This document shows positions 58,829 to 59,513 of a stretch of 59,513 bases of DNA, piece by piece. Each line of letters opens with the position of its first letter. Position 1 is the stretch's first letter. Made by a program: the position numbers and the translations under genes. The notes under the pieces were generated by a model. The model had not been told where the DNA came from, did no database searches, and saw nothing but the letters and a program-made list of their open reading frames with translations. Source of the stretch: a bacterium (GTDB lineage: Bacteria; ARS69); NCBI GenBank assembly GCA_025774805.1, contig JALGZR010000016.1:1-59513 (forward strand). Reading direction: 5' to 3'.

Positions 58829-59513
58829 TTACCGGAGGTAGGTGCTCTTGATCGTCCTGGATCCCTCTTCCGTGGTGAGCCGGAAGAAGTAGACACCGCT
58901 CGCGACCGCGCTTCCCGCGGCGTCCCGGCCGTTCCACCGGACGGAGTTCGGTCCGGCGGGCGCCGGTCCGTCGATGAGGACCCTCACCGTCCGCCCGGTC
59001 ACATCGAGCACCTCGAGCTTCGCGCTCTGCTGGCGCGTCAGGGCGAACGAGAGTCGGGTGCTCTCGGAGAACGGGTTCGGGTCGCCGGTCAGGCGGAGCT
59101 CCTCCGCCGAGGATGGGCCGGCATCGATCGACGTGGCGCCGTTGGGCACCTGCGTGGAGATGTTGAACGACGTGCCGATTCCCGCGCGATAGATATCGCC
59201 GATCGCCTGACCGGTCGTCGGACCGACGTTCGCGTCGAAGCGGAAGTTGTAGAGGTGCTGGTACTCGATCGGGTTCGTGGTCGTGCTCCAGCTCACGTTC
59301 GAGCCGGCCACCGTGGCCGTCCAGTCGTTACCGCCGTCCTGGTCGATGTCCCGGAATCCTACGTTCGTGATGACGGCGGCGCCCACCGGGACGGTGAAGC
59401 CGTCCACGGCCCGGTGCGAGCGACGGTTGTAGAACGCGTACTCGTAGTGCCAGGTCCCGCCGCCGAGGTCCGTGACCTTGGAGGCGACCATGACCTCCGC
59501 GTCATCCGGAGCG
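58829..59513 (-). CDS. Secreted protein with FlgD-like C-terminal domain (5' end outside window)
   Basis: The frame is open to the window edge, so only the last 228 residues are seen. The first part is beta-rich (GGTWHYEYAFYNRRSHRAVDG and VSWSTTTNPIEYQHLYNFRF) and matches no family I can name. The end is the FlgD-Ig-like sorting domain: LTGDPNPFSESTRLSFAL, VLDVTGRTVRVLIDG and ASGVYFFRLTTEEG, closing TIKSTYLR. It is probably an exported enzyme or surface protein. A strong terminator follows. Confidence 0.88.
   Translation of the reverse strand, partial: APDDAEVMVASKVTDLGGGTWHYEYAFYNRRSHRAVDGFTVPVGAAVITNVGFRDIDQDGGNDWTATVAGSNVSWSTTTNPIEYQHLYNFRFDANVGPTTGQAIGDIYRAGIGTSFNISTQVPNGATSIDAGPSSAEELRLTGDPNPFSESTRLSFALTRQQSAKLEVLDVTGRTVRVLIDGPAPAGPNSVRWNGRDAAGSAVASGVYFFRLTTEEGSRTIKSTYLR

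Overview
The window is about 59.5 kb of very GC-rich DNA with bacterial gene packing, many GTG and TTG starts, and no rRNA, tRNA, CRISPR or phage genes that I could recognise. Three exported proteins (3244-4505, 29034-32423, 58829-59513) end in the FlgD-Ig-like C-terminal domain (…DVxGRxVR…W(N/D)GxDxxG…SGVYFxRL…) that is common in FCB-group bacteria. Together with an RND efflux pair, outer-membrane barrel pieces, TPR-fused enzymes and a cupin/RsbU/sigma-54 regulatory set, this suggests an uncultured Gram-negative of the FCB superphylum or a neighbour, for example Eisenbacteria-like. The lineage is an inference.

Layout. 1-3150: the end of a barrel-like protein, a decayed M14 carboxypeptidase, a small SpoIIAA-like gene and a decayed sulfatase-TPR gene, with two miniature repeat elements between them. 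3244-4505: SGNH hydrolase split by a frameshift. 4638-9146: a four-gene operon joined by 4-nt overlaps (histidine kinase, response regulator-PP2C phosphatase, DUF985 cupin, NAD epimerase). 9286-11426: glycosyltransferase plus sugar epimerase on the minus strand. 11762-15409: FKBP, then a near-consensus promoter driving a small secreted acidic peptide overlapped by a TPR/sigma-54 activator, then a terminator. 15476-18958: HAD phosphatase, methyltransferase, TonB-receptor remnant, HNH nuclease. 19176-24339: glycogen-synthase-like transferase, M28 peptidase, MarR regulator, secreted protein. 24836-32423: alkaline-phosphatase-superfamily/TPR lipoprotein, a double-parvulin lipoprotein and a large VCBS/ASPIC surface protein. 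32709-36734: redox genes (Rieske-GltS fusion, QueG/RdhA-like protein). 36791-44991: GT-C/TPR membrane enzyme, SpoU methyltransferase, small HAD, ferritin-like protein, SixA and polyphosphate kinase. 45110-50478: antiporter-like protein, broken beta-helix gene, methyltransferase, metallophosphoesterase, Npt-type nucleotide transporter. 50690-53526: GspE/PilB-like ATPase overlapped by an HDOD gene. 53855-59513: ferritin, RND pump with its adaptor, and a truncated FlgD-domain protein.

Two things stand out. First, a family of miniature inverted-repeat elements is scattered through the window in at least seven copies, plus a second family with 23-bp perfect inverted ends. Several copies sit exactly on the TAG stop codon of a neighbouring gene. 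Where both ends survive they are flanked by CTAG, which suggests that the target duplication includes the stop codon. Gene remnants cluster at these elements. Second, the secreted peptide and TPR/sigma-54 pair at 12281-15409 has the layout of an RRNPP-type peptide-receptor cassette, but with a bacterial enhancer-binding protein as the output. Both readings are inference and need comparative data.
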